This document shows positions 1-8,505 of a stretch of DNA of 64,000 nt, in pieces. The first letter of the stretch is position 1, and every line of letters begins with the position of its first letter. The notes beneath the pieces were generated by a model. That model was not told the origin of the DNA and ran no database searches. It was given only the letters and a program-made list of their open reading frames with translations. This DNA is from Cytobacillus citreus (GTDB taxonomy: Bacteria; Bacillota; Bacilli; Bacillales; Cytobacillaceae), in contig NZ_JAGYPM010000003.1 in NCBI RefSeq assembly GCF_018343665.1, positions 835,497 through 899,496 of the forward strand, read 5' to 3'. Position numbers and translations under genes: made by a program.

Positions 1-639
1 TTACAAGCAGTTCGTAAAACGGGGTTCCGGGATGATTGTTTATATGCAGGGATATCTACTCTTGGAAGTCTTAGCATGTATTGTGATTTTCATATAGATA
101 ATACAGATAAAATGATTGAGGCAATGACAAATGAACAGATTGAAGTCCGCCGCTATCCTACAATTGAAGTGACGATTGATGATCAAACTTCATTTTATTG
201 CTTAAATGAGTTCAGCATCCGATCAGCTATTATTAAAACATTTGTATTAGATGTATTAATTGATGACTTGCATTTCGAAACTTTCCGCGGAGACGGAATG
301 GTTGTTGCAACGCCTACTGGAAGCACCGCCTATAATAAATCTCTCAGAGGTTCAATTGTCGATCCGCTTCTTCCATGTCTTCAAGTAAGTGAAATGGCTT
401 CACTTAATAATAATCGCTATCGGACACTTGGCTCGTCCTTCATATTAAGCGGAGAGAGAAAACTAACATTAGCAGTCGTACAAGACGGAAATGATCATCC
501 TACCATGGGAATGGATAATGAGGCATTAAGCATTCAGCATGTTGAGAAAATTGATATAAAGCTAAGCGACAAAAAAATAAAAACGGTAAAATTAAAAGAT
601 AATTCCTTCTGGGAAAAGGTAAAAAGAACATTCTTATAA
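1..639 (+). CDS. nadK2: NAD kinase, 3' part (5' end outside the window)
   Basis: Phosphorylates NAD to NADP in the cytoplasm. The reading frame is open from base 1, so the gene starts upstream; the ATG at 76 is internal. Visible are the conserved LNEFSIRS segment, the GDGMVVATPTGSTAYN nucleotide-binding motif and the GxDNEALS segment near the C-terminus. The GGDGT motif of the family must lie before the window. The protein ends KRTFL, as I recall for B. subtilis YtdI (NadF/PpnKB), and the following genes ytcJ, ytcI and sspA fit that locus. A repeat and a hairpin terminator follow. Identification is by family motifs and synteny. Confidence 0.93.
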   Translation, partial: LQAVRKTGFRDDCLYAGISTLGSLSMYCDFHIDNTDKMIEAMTNEQIEVRRYPTIEVTIDDQTSFYCLNEFSIRSAIIKTFVLDVLIDDLHFETFRGDGMVVATPTGSTAYNKSLRGSIVDPLLPCLQVSEMASLNNNRYRTLGSSFILSGERKLTLAVVQDGNDHPTMGMDNEALSIQHVEKIDIKLSDKKIKTVKLKDNSFWEKVKRTFL

Positions 640-870
640 AGAAAACTCGCCGATTGGAGGCGTAGTTGCACTTATTGCGCTCATACATCGCACGACTAGG
701 ACATCACGTCCGTTGTACTCAATTCCTAAAATTAGAAACCGCGTCAGATCATCTTCTGCGCTGGCAATTTATACTTTCTAAACGTATAAGAAAAGTGCAA
801 GCGTCTTCGGAACAATTAAATGACATAGTGAATGCGATGAGAACTCCCATAAGCTTTCCTTGTGAACCTT
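640..870. repeat. Composite repeat, degenerate copy B7
   Basis: Starts directly after the NAD kinase stop codon. Bases 640-770 match the reverse complement of 35440-35741, sharing CTCGCCGATTGG, GGCGTAGTTGCACTTAT and GATCATCTTCTGCGCTGG. Bases 790-870 resemble the unit at 36080-36172, with AAAAGTGCAAGCGTCTTCGG at the left edge. Short frames inside it have no coding character. Confidence 0.7.
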
Positions 871-909
871 GATATATCTACAATTTAAGAAATCTATGCC
901 CGTTTATTC

Positions 910-948
910 AAAAAAGTGCTAACCTTCTTTGGTCAGCACTTTTTTTTG
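910..948. terminator. Bidirectional terminator between nadK2 and rarD
   Basis: AGTGCTAACC and GGTCAGCACT form a stem with one mismatch. It is flanked by A and T runs on both sides, so it can end the rightward nadK2 and the leftward rarD transcripts. Confidence 0.8.
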
Positions 949-971
949 GAATCTTTACTTTTTAATTCACA

Positions 972-1904
972 TTAAGCTCCAAGACTTTTTCCTTTCTTCC
1001 TCTTTAGATCAAAGGAGGAAAAAATCTTTGTTTTAGAAAGAGAAAACAGTGTAATAGCCAACCAAATAAACAGAAATGAGATGAAATGTACTTTTGAAAA
1101 AGGTTCATGATAAATAAAAATACCAAGAATTAATGTTAAGGTTGGCGCAATAAATTGTAAAAAGCCAAGAGTCGACATTGGTATCTTTTGTGCTCCTTTA
1201 GCAAAATACAGAAGCGGAAGAGCCGTGGCAGCTCCTGCACCAATCAAAAGCAAATCCGTACCGACAGATACTGTTAAAAATGATTGTGTTCCCTTAGCAA
1301 ATAGAATGACTATATATAATAATGATATAGGCATAACAACAAGAGTCTCAAGGGTTAATCCGATTGCTGAATCTACCTTTATCATTTTTTTTGATAAACC
1401 ATATAAGCCAAAGGACAATGCCAGAATAAATGAAATCCATGGAAATCTTCCATAGGATATCGTTAATATTAGAACCCCTATTATTGCTAAAGCAAAAGAG
1501 AAATACTGGGCAGGCGACAATTTCTCCCTGAATACAATCATTCCAAGTAAAACACTTACTAGAGGGTTAATATAATATCCTAGACTAGCTTCAATTAACT
1601 GATCTGAATTGACTGCCCATATATAAATAAACCAATTGCAGCTTATTAACAGTGAAGCAAGCACTAATGCAAATAGCTGTTTTTTATTCGAGCGGAAATT
1701 CTTCAGTGTATGAATAAATTCTCCCCATTTTCTAGTAACTAGAAGAACACCTACCATAAAGAAAAATGACCAAAAAATCCGGTTTACCAATATTTCATCA
1801 GCACTTACGTGATGAAGAAGCTTCCAATAAATCGGCAACAATCCCCATATAAAATAGGAAAAGCCTGCATAAAAGACCCCCATCTGGACTTCGTTTTTTT
1901 TCAT
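972..1904 (-). CDS. rarD: RarD/EamA family membrane permease
   Basis: A 310-residue polytopic membrane protein with about ten hydrophobic segments arranged as two EamA-like halves, typical of the drug/metabolite transporter superfamily. The N-terminal sequence GFSYFIWGLLPIYWKLL, followed by a conserved NRIFWS segment, is characteristic of the RarD subfamily. Members are annotated as chloramphenicol-sensitive protein, but the substrate is unknown. The gene is monocistronic: it converges with nadK2 through a shared terminator and lies downstream of ytcJ in the same direction. The start is ATG within a short leader. The transport substrate cannot be inferred from this sequence. Confidence 0.88.
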   Translation of the reverse strand: MKKNEVQMGVFYAGFSYFIWGLLPIYWKLLHHVSADEILVNRIFWSFFFMVGVLLVTRKWGEFIHTLKNFRSNKKQLFALVLASLLISCNWFIYIWAVNSDQLIEASLGYYINPLVSVLLGMIVFREKLSPAQYFSFALAIIGVLILTISYGRFPWISFILALSFGLYGLSKKMIKVDSAIGLTLETLVVMPISLLYIVILFAKGTQSFLTVSVGTDLLLIGAGAATALPLLYFAKGAQKIPMSTLGFLQFIAPTLTLILGIFIYHEPFSKVHFISFLFIWLAITLFSLSKTKIFSSFDLKRKKGKSLGA

Positions 1905-2016
1905 TTACTTTTCCCTCAATTCGTTCTATTATCGAAATAATATTATTATAGATTGAACCAAAAGAAGCTGGCAATCTTTTATGTATAAAATCGAGGCAGA
2001 GGGACAAGATAATCGT

Positions 2017-3627
2017 TTAATTTTCAACCTCTGAGTCGTAAACAATTTCCCCCCCAATAGCCGTTTTTGAGATTGCTATATAAGGAATTTTTTCAGGGTT
2101 GATATTAAAAACATCTTCATTCATAATTGTAAAATCTGCCAAATACCCTTCTTTCATAACACCTCTGTCATTTTCATGACAAGCTGCATAAGCACTTCCT
2201 TTTGTAAAAAGGCTAACAGCTTCAAAAACTGATAAACACTCGAGCGGATGATACACCGTTTTCGCTGGATCATCAACATTTGTCCGAGTTACTGCAGCAT
2301 GGATGCCTAGAAGTGGATTTAGCGGTTCAATTGGTGCATCAGATCCACCTGCACAATGTAATCCATTTTGTAGTAATGTTTTCCATGCATAATAACAACC
2401 TACACGATTCTTTCCGATGCGATCGATTACCCAAGGAAAATCTGAAGCTAGGAATCTAGGCTGAATATCAAGTATCACCGGTAATTGTCTCACTCGATCG
2501 ATTAATTCTTCCCGTAAAATTTGCGCATGGATGAGTCGGTCTCTTCCATCTCCCTTTAGTGGATGCTTTTCAATCGAGTTTAAAACCATTTCAAATGCCA
2601 AGTCTCCAATCGCATGAACAGCTACTGGCAATTTATATTCTCGCGCTTTTTTAACAAGCTCATCTAACTCTTCCTGTGTAAAAATCGCTACCCCTGAAGT
2701 TGAAGGATCATCTGCATAAGGATGACTGAGTAAAGCGGTTCGCCCCCCCAATGCCCCATCGGCAAAAATCTTCATAGCTCCAAATTCAATCCATTCATTT
2801 CCACTCAAAAAGTACTCACCAGCAGATTTCATATCATCAACAACTAGGTGGTGGACAAGAAGATGCGCTCTGAATAAATAGCCCTCCTCTTCGATAACGT
2901 GCCTAAATGCATGATATGTCTGATTGTATCCGCCATAATAGCTTAAATCTTCTGTATGGGCGCCTGTTATACCTAATTGATGTGCATCCTTTATTGCTGC
3001 ACGAAGGGCATTTTTCAAATAAGTATCTGACACTTTTGGAAGGACATTGTAGAACAATTCCTGGGCCTGATCTTTCACAATACCGGTTAACTTTCCATAT
3101 CCATCCTTTTCGATTACGCCACCAGCTGGACTTATCGTATTTTCATCAATATTGGCGGTTCTTAATGCTGAATTATTCGCTACGAGAGCATGACGGCAGA
3201 TTCTTTTTAGGAGAACAGGGTGATCGGGCACAATCTCGTCCAATTCATGGGCAAAAATAGGCTCTGCATCTGGCCCCCATAGATTTTCATTCCAACCTTC
3301 CCCTATAATCCAATCTCCTTTTTCTTGTTTTCTAGAATAATGTTTTACGGCCATTAGTACTTCTGCTTTCGATTGACAGCCAGAAAGATCTAATCGAATA
3401 AGCTTTTCACCATGACCAATTAAATGCATATGACTGTCAACAAATCCTGGGATCATCGTACCACCAAGCAAGTCCATTCTCTTTGTAATCTCATTGTTAT
3501 ATTTCTTTTCTAAGTCTTGTAGTGTACCTAACTCAATGATTCGATTCCCGCTAGTAAAAACAGCTTCTACGATATGATTTTCAGATTGCATCGTATAAAT
3601 ATTTCCTCCATACCAGAGTGTACCCAA
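2017..3627 (-). CDS. ytcJ: Metal-dependent amidohydrolase, YtcJ family
   Basis: A 536-residue amidohydrolase-3 TIM-barrel enzyme. The metal-binding HxH lies at residues 66-68 in GFVDSHMHLIGHG, a later His lies in the AVHAIGD segment, and the catalytic Asp lies in GGSDAPIEPLNP near residue 450. The physiological substrate of this family is not established. The start is TTG, preceded at suitable spacing by GAAGGGGAT; no upstream in-frame ATG fits. It lies directly downstream of ytcI, but a hairpin terminator separates the two genes, so it probably has its own promoter. Synteny with B. subtilis ytcI-ytcJ supports the name. Confidence 0.88.
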   Translation of the reverse strand: MGTLWYGGNIYTMQSENHIVEAVFTSGNRIIELGTLQDLEKKYNNEITKRMDLLGGTMIPGFVDSHMHLIGHGEKLIRLDLSGCQSKAEVLMAVKHYSRKQEKGDWIIGEGWNENLWGPDAEPIFAHELDEIVPDHPVLLKRICRHALVANNSALRTANIDENTISPAGGVIEKDGYGKLTGIVKDQAQELFYNVLPKVSDTYLKNALRAAIKDAHQLGITGAHTEDLSYYGGYNQTYHAFRHVIEEEGYLFRAHLLVHHLVVDDMKSAGEYFLSGNEWIEFGAMKIFADGALGGRTALLSHPYADDPSTSGVAIFTQEELDELVKKAREYKLPVAVHAIGDLAFEMVLNSIEKHPLKGDGRDRLIHAQILREELIDRVRQLPVILDIQPRFLASDFPWVIDRIGKNRVGCYYAWKTLLQNGLHCAGGSDAPIEPLNPLLGIHAAVTRTNVDDPAKTVYHPLECLSVFEAVSLFTKGSAYAACHENDRGVMKEGYLADFTIMNEDVFNINPEKIPYIAISKTAIGGEIVYDSEVEN

Positions 3628-3665
3628 TTTCTTGATCCCCTTCCTTCAATTTTTATCACAGAAAA

Positions 3666-3692
3666 ATGCAGGTGTTGTATTCACCTGCATAA
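3666..3692 (-). terminator. Terminator after ytcI
   Basis: ATGCAGGTG and CACCTGCAT form a perfect 9-bp stem with a 7-nt loop. On the minus strand a short T run follows, immediately after the ytcI stop codon. A run of A on the other side also gives it a T-rich entry. Confidence 0.75.
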
Positions 3693-3702
3693 AAAAATAC
3701 AA

Positions 3703-5289
3703 TTAATTTGTAGTTGCTTCCATTTCTTGTTTCCTAAGTTCAATACGTCTAATTTTTCCTGAAGTTGTTTTCGGAAGTTCAGATATAAACTCAATTTTTC
3801 TTGGGTATTTATATGGCGCTGTCAATTCTTTTACATGGTCTTGAAGTACTTTAATAAGATTCAGATCATCTTCATCTACCCCATCCTGTAAAACAACAAA
3901 TGCTTTTACAATATGCCCGCGAACTTCATCAGGACTTGCTACAACAGCGCATTCCTTAACAAAAGGATGCTTGACAAGTGCATCTTCTACTTCGAATGGT
4001 CCAATCGTGTAACCAGAGCTAATAATAATATCATCTCCACGGCCTTCGAACCAGAAATAGCCTTCTTCGTCCTTTTTTGCTTTATCTCCTGTGATGTAGT
4101 AATCTCCTCGGAACTGCATAGCTGTTCTTTCAGGATCTTTATAATAGTTTTTAAATAACGCTGGCGTTTCGATATGAACAGCGATATCACCAACTTCATT
4201 TACTTCACAAGGTTCTCCATCTTCATTAATGATTTCAACTCTGTTTCCCGGTGTTGGCTTGCCCATAGAACCAGCCTTTAAATCCATGCCTATCGTAACA
4301 CCAATAAGCAGTGTGTTTTCGGTTTGTCCATATCCATCTCGTACATTCACATTAAAGTGTCTTCTAAATGTATCGATCACTTCTCGGTTCAATGGCTCTC
4401 CTGCCGAAACAGCACTTCGAAGGTGAGGTAGTTTGTATTCATGAATATTATCCGCTTTCGCCATAATTCGGTACTCTGTCGGTGTACAGCAAAGAACATT
4501 CACATCATAATTCTGGAGAAGCTGTAAATACTTTTTCGGTTCAAACTTTCCATTATAAACGAACCCTGTAGCGCCAGAGCCTAGTACAGATAAGAATGGA
4601 CTCCATATCCATTTTTGCCAGCCAGGTCCTGCTGTTGCCCAAACTGTATCGCCTTCTTCAATGCATAGCCAGTTTGGAGCAGCCGTACGAAGATGGGCAA
4701 ATGCCCAACCATGAGTATGAACGGCCCCTTTCGGATTCCCCGTTGTTCCAGATGTATAAGATAAAAAGGCCATATCATCCTGTTTCGTCTCTGCTATGTC
4801 TAGCTTATCAGATGCAGCTTTCATTGCGTCATCTAGATCTATCCAATTTTCTGCTTGACCACCGATTACAAACTTCGCAAGTTGCTCCGCTTCCTTTACT
4901 TCCGTAAACTGATCGGCATATGGATAATAGCTAATAATTCCCTTCACATCACCGTGAGTAATTCTATATTGTAAATCTTTTTCTCGCAGCATTTCAGAGC
5001 TTGGTATAACGACAAGTCCAGCTTTTAAAGCAGCTATATATACTTGGTAAGCTTCTATTAATCGTGGAACAATTATGAGCAGTACATCACCTTTTTTTAA
5101 CCCATGATTGATAAAAACATTTCCAATTTTGTTTGCATTATTAATCAGCTCTTTGTAAGTGATTTCTCTCTTATCCCCTTGTTCACTTTCCCATCTGATC
5201 GCAAGCCTCTGAGAATCACAGGCAAAACGCTCTATCTCCGATACAAGATTATACTTCTCTGGAGCCAATAAGTCTTCCCGCTTCATCAT
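3703..5289 (-). CDS. ytcI: Acyl-CoA synthetase (AMP-forming), YtcI-like
   Basis: Activates a carboxylic acid to its CoA thioester via an acyl-adenylate. At 528 residues it has the ANL-family P-loop SYTSGTTGNPKG at about 178-187, the DGYGQTE adenine-binding segment, the YITGDKAKKDEEGYFWFEGR hinge region, and the C-terminal acylation lysine in PKTTSGKIRR. Closest in style to acetyl/medium-chain acyl-CoA synthetases such as AcsM; the acid used is unknown. The Shine-Dalgarno GGGGGA lies just before two successive ATG codons, so the start may be 5286 rather than 5289. It is transcribed away from sspA toward ytcJ and followed by a terminator. Confidence 0.87.
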   Translation of the reverse strand: MMKREDLLAPEKYNLVSEIERFACDSQRLAIRWESEQGDKREITYKELINNANKIGNVFINHGLKKGDVLLIIVPRLIEAYQVYIAALKAGLVVIPSSEMLREKDLQYRITHGDVKGIISYYPYADQFTEVKEAEQLAKFVIGGQAENWIDLDDAMKAASDKLDIAETKQDDMAFLSYTSGTTGNPKGAVHTHGWAFAHLRTAAPNWLCIEEGDTVWATAGPGWQKWIWSPFLSVLGSGATGFVYNGKFEPKKYLQLLQNYDVNVLCCTPTEYRIMAKADNIHEYKLPHLRSAVSAGEPLNREVIDTFRRHFNVNVRDGYGQTENTLLIGVTIGMDLKAGSMGKPTPGNRVEIINEDGEPCEVNEVGDIAVHIETPALFKNYYKDPERTAMQFRGDYYITGDKAKKDEEGYFWFEGRGDDIIISSGYTIGPFEVEDALVKHPFVKECAVVASPDEVRGHIVKAFVVLQDGVDEDDLNLIKVLQDHVKELTAPYKYPRKIEFISELPKTTSGKIRRIELRKQEMEATTN

Positions 5290-5433
5290 ATCTCCCCCTA
5301 TAATGTATGTATTGTACTACTTAATTCGATTGATACCTGATACTATTAATAATTATACTAAATTATTTTAAAATTTTAAATTATTTATTTTCACCAAGGT
5401 TGTTTAAACCCATTTTTACTTGAAAACATGAAT

Positions 5434-5461
5434 AAGGAGCAGGAAAGATATCCTGCTCCTT
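5434..5461 (-). terminator. Terminator after sspA
   Basis: AAGGAGCAGGA and TCCTGCTCCTT form an 11-bp stem just beyond the sspA stop codon. The minus-strand continuation is moderately T-rich. Confidence 0.75.
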
Positions 5462-5486
5462 GTAGCCATATTATTTATTTTTTATA

Positions 5487-5687
5487 TTATCTTTGGAAAC
5501 CACCTAATTGCTGTTCAGCCATTTGTACTAAACGCTTTGTGATTTCTCCTCCTACTGAACCGTTAGCACGAGAAGTTGTTTCTGCACCAAGGTTAACACC
5601 AAACTCAGTAGCAATTTCATACTTCATTTGATCAAGAGCTTGCTGTACTCCAGCAACTAGAAGTTGGTTTGAACTGTTGTTTGCCAT
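5487..5687 (-). CDS. sspA: Alpha/beta-type small acid-soluble spore protein
   Basis: A 66-residue DNA-coating protein of the forespore that protects spore DNA and is degraded on germination. The germination protease site region ([20 protein letters not shown]) and the second conserved block [16 protein letters not shown] are both intact, and the length is typical of the SspA/SspB group. A strong AAGGAGGTGA ribosome binding site precedes the ATG. A forespore sigma-G type promoter lies 24-54 bases upstream and a hairpin terminator follows, so the gene is monocistronic. It is direct evidence that the organism forms endospores. The thiI neighbour is in the same direction but separate. Confidence 0.96.
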   Translation of the reverse strand: MANNSSNQLLVAGVQQALDQMKYEIATEFGVNLGAETTSRANGSVGGEITKRLVQMAEQQLGGFQR

Positions 5688-5710
5688 GTGACTTCACCTC
5701 CTTGTGAGTA

Positions 5711-5741
5711 TAGAATGTGTAGAATCACATGGCCATATTCA
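5711..5741 (-). promoter_or_regulatory. Sigma-G type promoter of sspA
   Basis: On the minus strand a -35 TGAATA (5736-5741) is followed after 18 bases by a -10 CATTCTA (5711-5717). This fits the known sigma-G pattern (gnATR, cATnnTA) and the gene's role in the forespore. Confidence 0.65.
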
Positions 5742-5812
5742 GTTTTTTATTGGTAATTGTTTCTTTGAATGGTAAAGCAAATTAAGCTGTATTTCATGCA
5801 GACAAGTCTTAA

Positions 5813-7018
5813 CTAAAATAAATCTTCAAACGATTCTTGCTTCACAGTTTGAGGAGTAATTAGGATTGTTTCGGTATTTTCTACTGCTTTTGAAATATAC
5901 GGATCAAAATCTGTATAGCTCTCAAAGTACCTCACTTTATCCCGTTTTGGTTTTGTTTTTGGTGATGATGGTACAAAAACAGTGCAGCAATCCTCATAAG
6001 GGCGATTGGAAATTTCAAATGTATCGATTTTTTCTGCTATATTAATGATCTCAGATTTGTCCATTGTAATTAACGGCCGCAAAATCGGTGTGTTTGTAAC
6101 ATCATTGATCGCAAACATACTCTCAAGGGTTTGACTTGCAACCTGACCGAGACTTTCCCCAGTAATAATCGCTAACCCTTCGTTCTTCCTTCTAATCTCA
6201 TCTGTAATTCGCAGCATCAATCTTCTAGTAGTTGTCATTGAATAATTCTCAGGAACCTGCTTCTGAATTAACTGTTGTATTTCGGTAAATGGAACGATAT
6301 GAAGGACGATACTTCCACTAATATTCGCCAGTTTTTCAGTCAGATCAATAACCTTTTGTTTTGAGCGCTCACTCGTAAAAGGCGGACTGTAGAAGTGAAC
6401 GGCTTCCATTTCAAGCCCTCTTTTCATGGATAAATATCCAGCTACTGGGCTATCAATTCCTCCTGAAAGCATTAACATGGATTTTCCGCTCGATCCAACT
6501 GGAAGACCTCCTGCCCCTAGAATATTTTCACAGGACAAGTACACCGCTTCCTCGCGAATTTCAATTTGAAGATTAATATCTGGGTTTTTAACATCAACCT
6601 TTAACCCTGGAATATTTTTAAGTAAAAGTGCGCCGAATGTATGATTTATTTCATCTGTATTGAGAATAAATTTTTTATCTGCTCTTTTCGTTGTAATTTT
6701 AAAGGTATTTCCATCTTTATATTGATTTTTGAACAGGGTAAGTGCAGCATGCTTCATATTTTCTAGATTCTTATCTACTTTTATTGCTGGACTAAAGGAT
6801 TGTATGCCGAAAACATTCTTTAAGTGGTCAATGATTTCAGACCCGTTTTCCCCATTCAAAAGAACAAACATTCTTTCTCTATTTCCTTCAATTTTTACAT
6901 TTTCAAAATTACGTAAAACTTGCTTAATATTTCTCTTCAATTTATCAATAAAATGTTTCCGATTTCTTCCCTTTGTTGATAACTCGCCATATCGGATTAA
7001 AATGCGATCATAATTCAT
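5813..7018 (-). CDS. thiI: tRNA 4-thiouridine synthase ThiI (no rhodanese domain)
   Basis: Adenylates and thiolates U8 of tRNA; also linked to thiamine thiazole synthesis in enteric bacteria. At 401 residues it contains an N-terminal ferredoxin-like region, a THUMP domain (about 60-165) and a PP-loop ATPase with SGGIDSP at 185-191. The rhodanese domain of the E. coli enzyme is absent, as is normal in Bacillus; a conserved YEDCCTVFVP segment lies near the C-terminus. The gene starts one base after the stop codon of the cysteine desulfurase gene, so the two are translationally close. That desulfurase is the expected dedicated sulfur donor. Confidence 0.95.
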   Translation of the reverse strand: MNYDRILIRYGELSTKGRNRKHFIDKLKRNIKQVLRNFENVKIEGNRERMFVLLNGENGSEIIDHLKNVFGIQSFSPAIKVDKNLENMKHAALTLFKNQYKDGNTFKITTKRADKKFILNTDEINHTFGALLLKNIPGLKVDVKNPDINLQIEIREEAVYLSCENILGAGGLPVGSSGKSMLMLSGGIDSPVAGYLSMKRGLEMEAVHFYSPPFTSERSKQKVIDLTEKLANISGSIVLHIVPFTEIQQLIQKQVPENYSMTTTRRLMLRITDEIRRKNEGLAIITGESLGQVASQTLESMFAINDVTNTPILRPLITMDKSEIINIAEKIDTFEISNRPYEDCCTVFVPSSPKTKPKRDKVRYFESYTDFDPYISKAVENTETILITPQTVKQESFEDLF

Positions 7019-7019
7019 A

Positions 7020-8162
7020 TTATTTCATTACCTCTCTTAGCCTTATAACTGTTTCTTTAACCGCTTCAATAAACTGAGCAGCCTCTTCTAGTGTATTTTC
7101 ATAGGATAAACTTATCCTAATGGCACTCATCGCTTCATCCTCTGGGACTCCTATTGCTAGTAAAGTGCTGCTAGCCTTTTGTTTTTTAGATGAGCAAGCA
7201 CTTGTCGTGGATACAAACATTTCCTTTTCCTCAAGTGCATGGACAAAAACTTCAGCCTTGAAGCCTTTAATTGAAAAATTCAAAATATGAGGAGCTGAAT
7301 GGTTAAGTGGGGTATGAATTGTAACCCCTTGTATCATTTCCAATTCTCTCCTTAAACAATCCTTTATTTTGATCATTTTATCTAAGTGTTTTTCTTGCTG
7401 CTGAAATGTTAATCTTAGTGCCCTAGCCATTGCTACCATTCCAGCCACATTTTCCGTTCCACTTCTAAGCTTCCATTCTTGGCCACCACCAGAAATTAAC
7501 GAAGAGATTTTTACACCATTTCGGATAAATAGTGCGCCTGTCCCTTTTAAACCGTGAAATTTATGGCCTGAAATAGTACAGAGATCTACAAAACATTCAG
7601 AGATCGAAAGTGGAACCTTTCCAATACCTTGAACATGATCAACATGAAAGAGTACTTTCGAATACTTCTTTAGGAGCTGGCCGATCGCTTTAATTGCCTG
7701 AATAGATCCAATCTCATTATTAACATGCATAACAGAAACTAAAATCGTTTCATCAGTGATTGCATCCGCAATATCGTTAACATTTATGATTCCGTTATGA
7801 TCAACTGGGATATAGGTTATACTAAATCCAAGCTCTTTTAATTGTTCCATTGATTCTCTTACGGAAGGATGTTCTATTTCCGTGGTTATTAGATGACGGC
7901 CTCTTCCTCTATGCATAAGAGCTGTCCCTTTAATAGCAATATTATTGCTTTCCGTTCCACCTGATGTAAATAAGATTTCATTTGTATGAACCTTTAGTAG
8001 TCTGGCCATTTGCTCTCTAGCTTGAAATAGAAGCTTTTCTGACTTGGCACCCATGCTATGCAAAGAAGAGGGATTGCCAAAGTACTCTAAAGAAACTTTG
8101 CAAAATGAATCCATAACTTCTTGATAAGGCTTGGTTGTAGAACTATTATCAAAATAAATCAT
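7020..8162 (-). CDS. nifZ: Cysteine desulfurase, ThiI partner
   Basis: A PLP enzyme that takes sulfur from cysteine as an enzyme persulfide and hands it to ThiI. At 380 residues it has the PLP lysine K201 in TISGHKFHGLKGTG, the HVDHVQGIGK segment, and the persulfide-carrying cysteine C323 in STTSACSSKKQKAS. The Ser/Lys-rich loop after that cysteine is of the NifS/IscS-like class. It is the first gene of a two-gene operon with thiI. Upstream is a 343-bp AT-rich intergenic region shared with the divergent amino acid carrier. Its B. subtilis counterpart is NifZ. Confidence 0.93.
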   Translation of the reverse strand: MIYFDNSSTTKPYQEVMDSFCKVSLEYFGNPSSLHSMGAKSEKLLFQAREQMARLLKVHTNEILFTSGGTESNNIAIKGTALMHRGRGRHLITTEIEHPSVRESMEQLKELGFSITYIPVDHNGIINVNDIADAITDETILVSVMHVNNEIGSIQAIKAIGQLLKKYSKVLFHVDHVQGIGKVPLSISECFVDLCTISGHKFHGLKGTGALFIRNGVKISSLISGGGQEWKLRSGTENVAGMVAMARALRLTFQQQEKHLDKMIKIKDCLRRELEMIQGVTIHTPLNHSAPHILNFSIKGFKAEVFVHALEEKEMFVSTTSACSSKKQKASSTLLAIGVPEDEAMSAIRISLSYENTLEEAAQFIEAVKETVIRLREVMK

Positions 8163-8505
8163 TTTTTATCCCTCTCATTCCAAAAACGGATGGCAACTGC
8201 ATATATTATCATAATTTTACTTTTATTAAAATGATCATTTTTATCTTACCGCAAAAACTGACCAAAGATGAAATGATTTAATCTGTTTATTGTAAGAATT
8301 AATTTATTTATTTTAGATTATTTTCATTAAAAATCTATTTTATTATTGTATGATTATACAATACAATTAAAGATTACACTGATTACATATTGTTATCTCA
8401 ATATATTTAATATTCAAACTTTAGTCATATTCGACAATTCTGTTACAACCTATGTTACTATGTAAGCGTTTGAAATAATTTGATACGGATTCAGGGGGAT
8501 GAAGT
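8163..8505. other. AT-rich divergent intergenic region
   Basis: Separates the leftward nifZ-thiI operon from the rightward carrier gene. It must hold both promoters. The only clear sequence motif is a cre-like site at 8461-8474. A short inverted repeat GATTATTTTC...AAAATC near 8310-8335 is too weak to call a CodY box. No reading frame with coding character was seen. Confidence 0.5.
8461..8474 (+). promoter_or_regulatory. Candidate CcpA (cre) site upstream of the amino acid carrier
   Basis: TGTAAGCGTTTGAA matches the cre consensus TGNAANCGNTNNCA at all but one fixed position. It lies about 32 bases before the start codon, downstream of where a promoter would be, a position that usually allows repression. 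Confidence 0.45.

Noticed and set aside
666-872. A 68-codon rightward frame after the NAD kinase gene
   Set aside because: It lies inside a repeat shared with 35440-35741, has no ribosome binding site and no coding character.
5428-5631. Frame opposite sspA
   Set aside because: Shadow of the sspA coding sequence and its terminator; sspA is conserved and has promoter, ribosome binding site and terminator.
8310-8335. Possible CodY box upstream of braB
   Set aside because: About five mismatches to AATTTTCWGAAAATT; not supportable without binding data.
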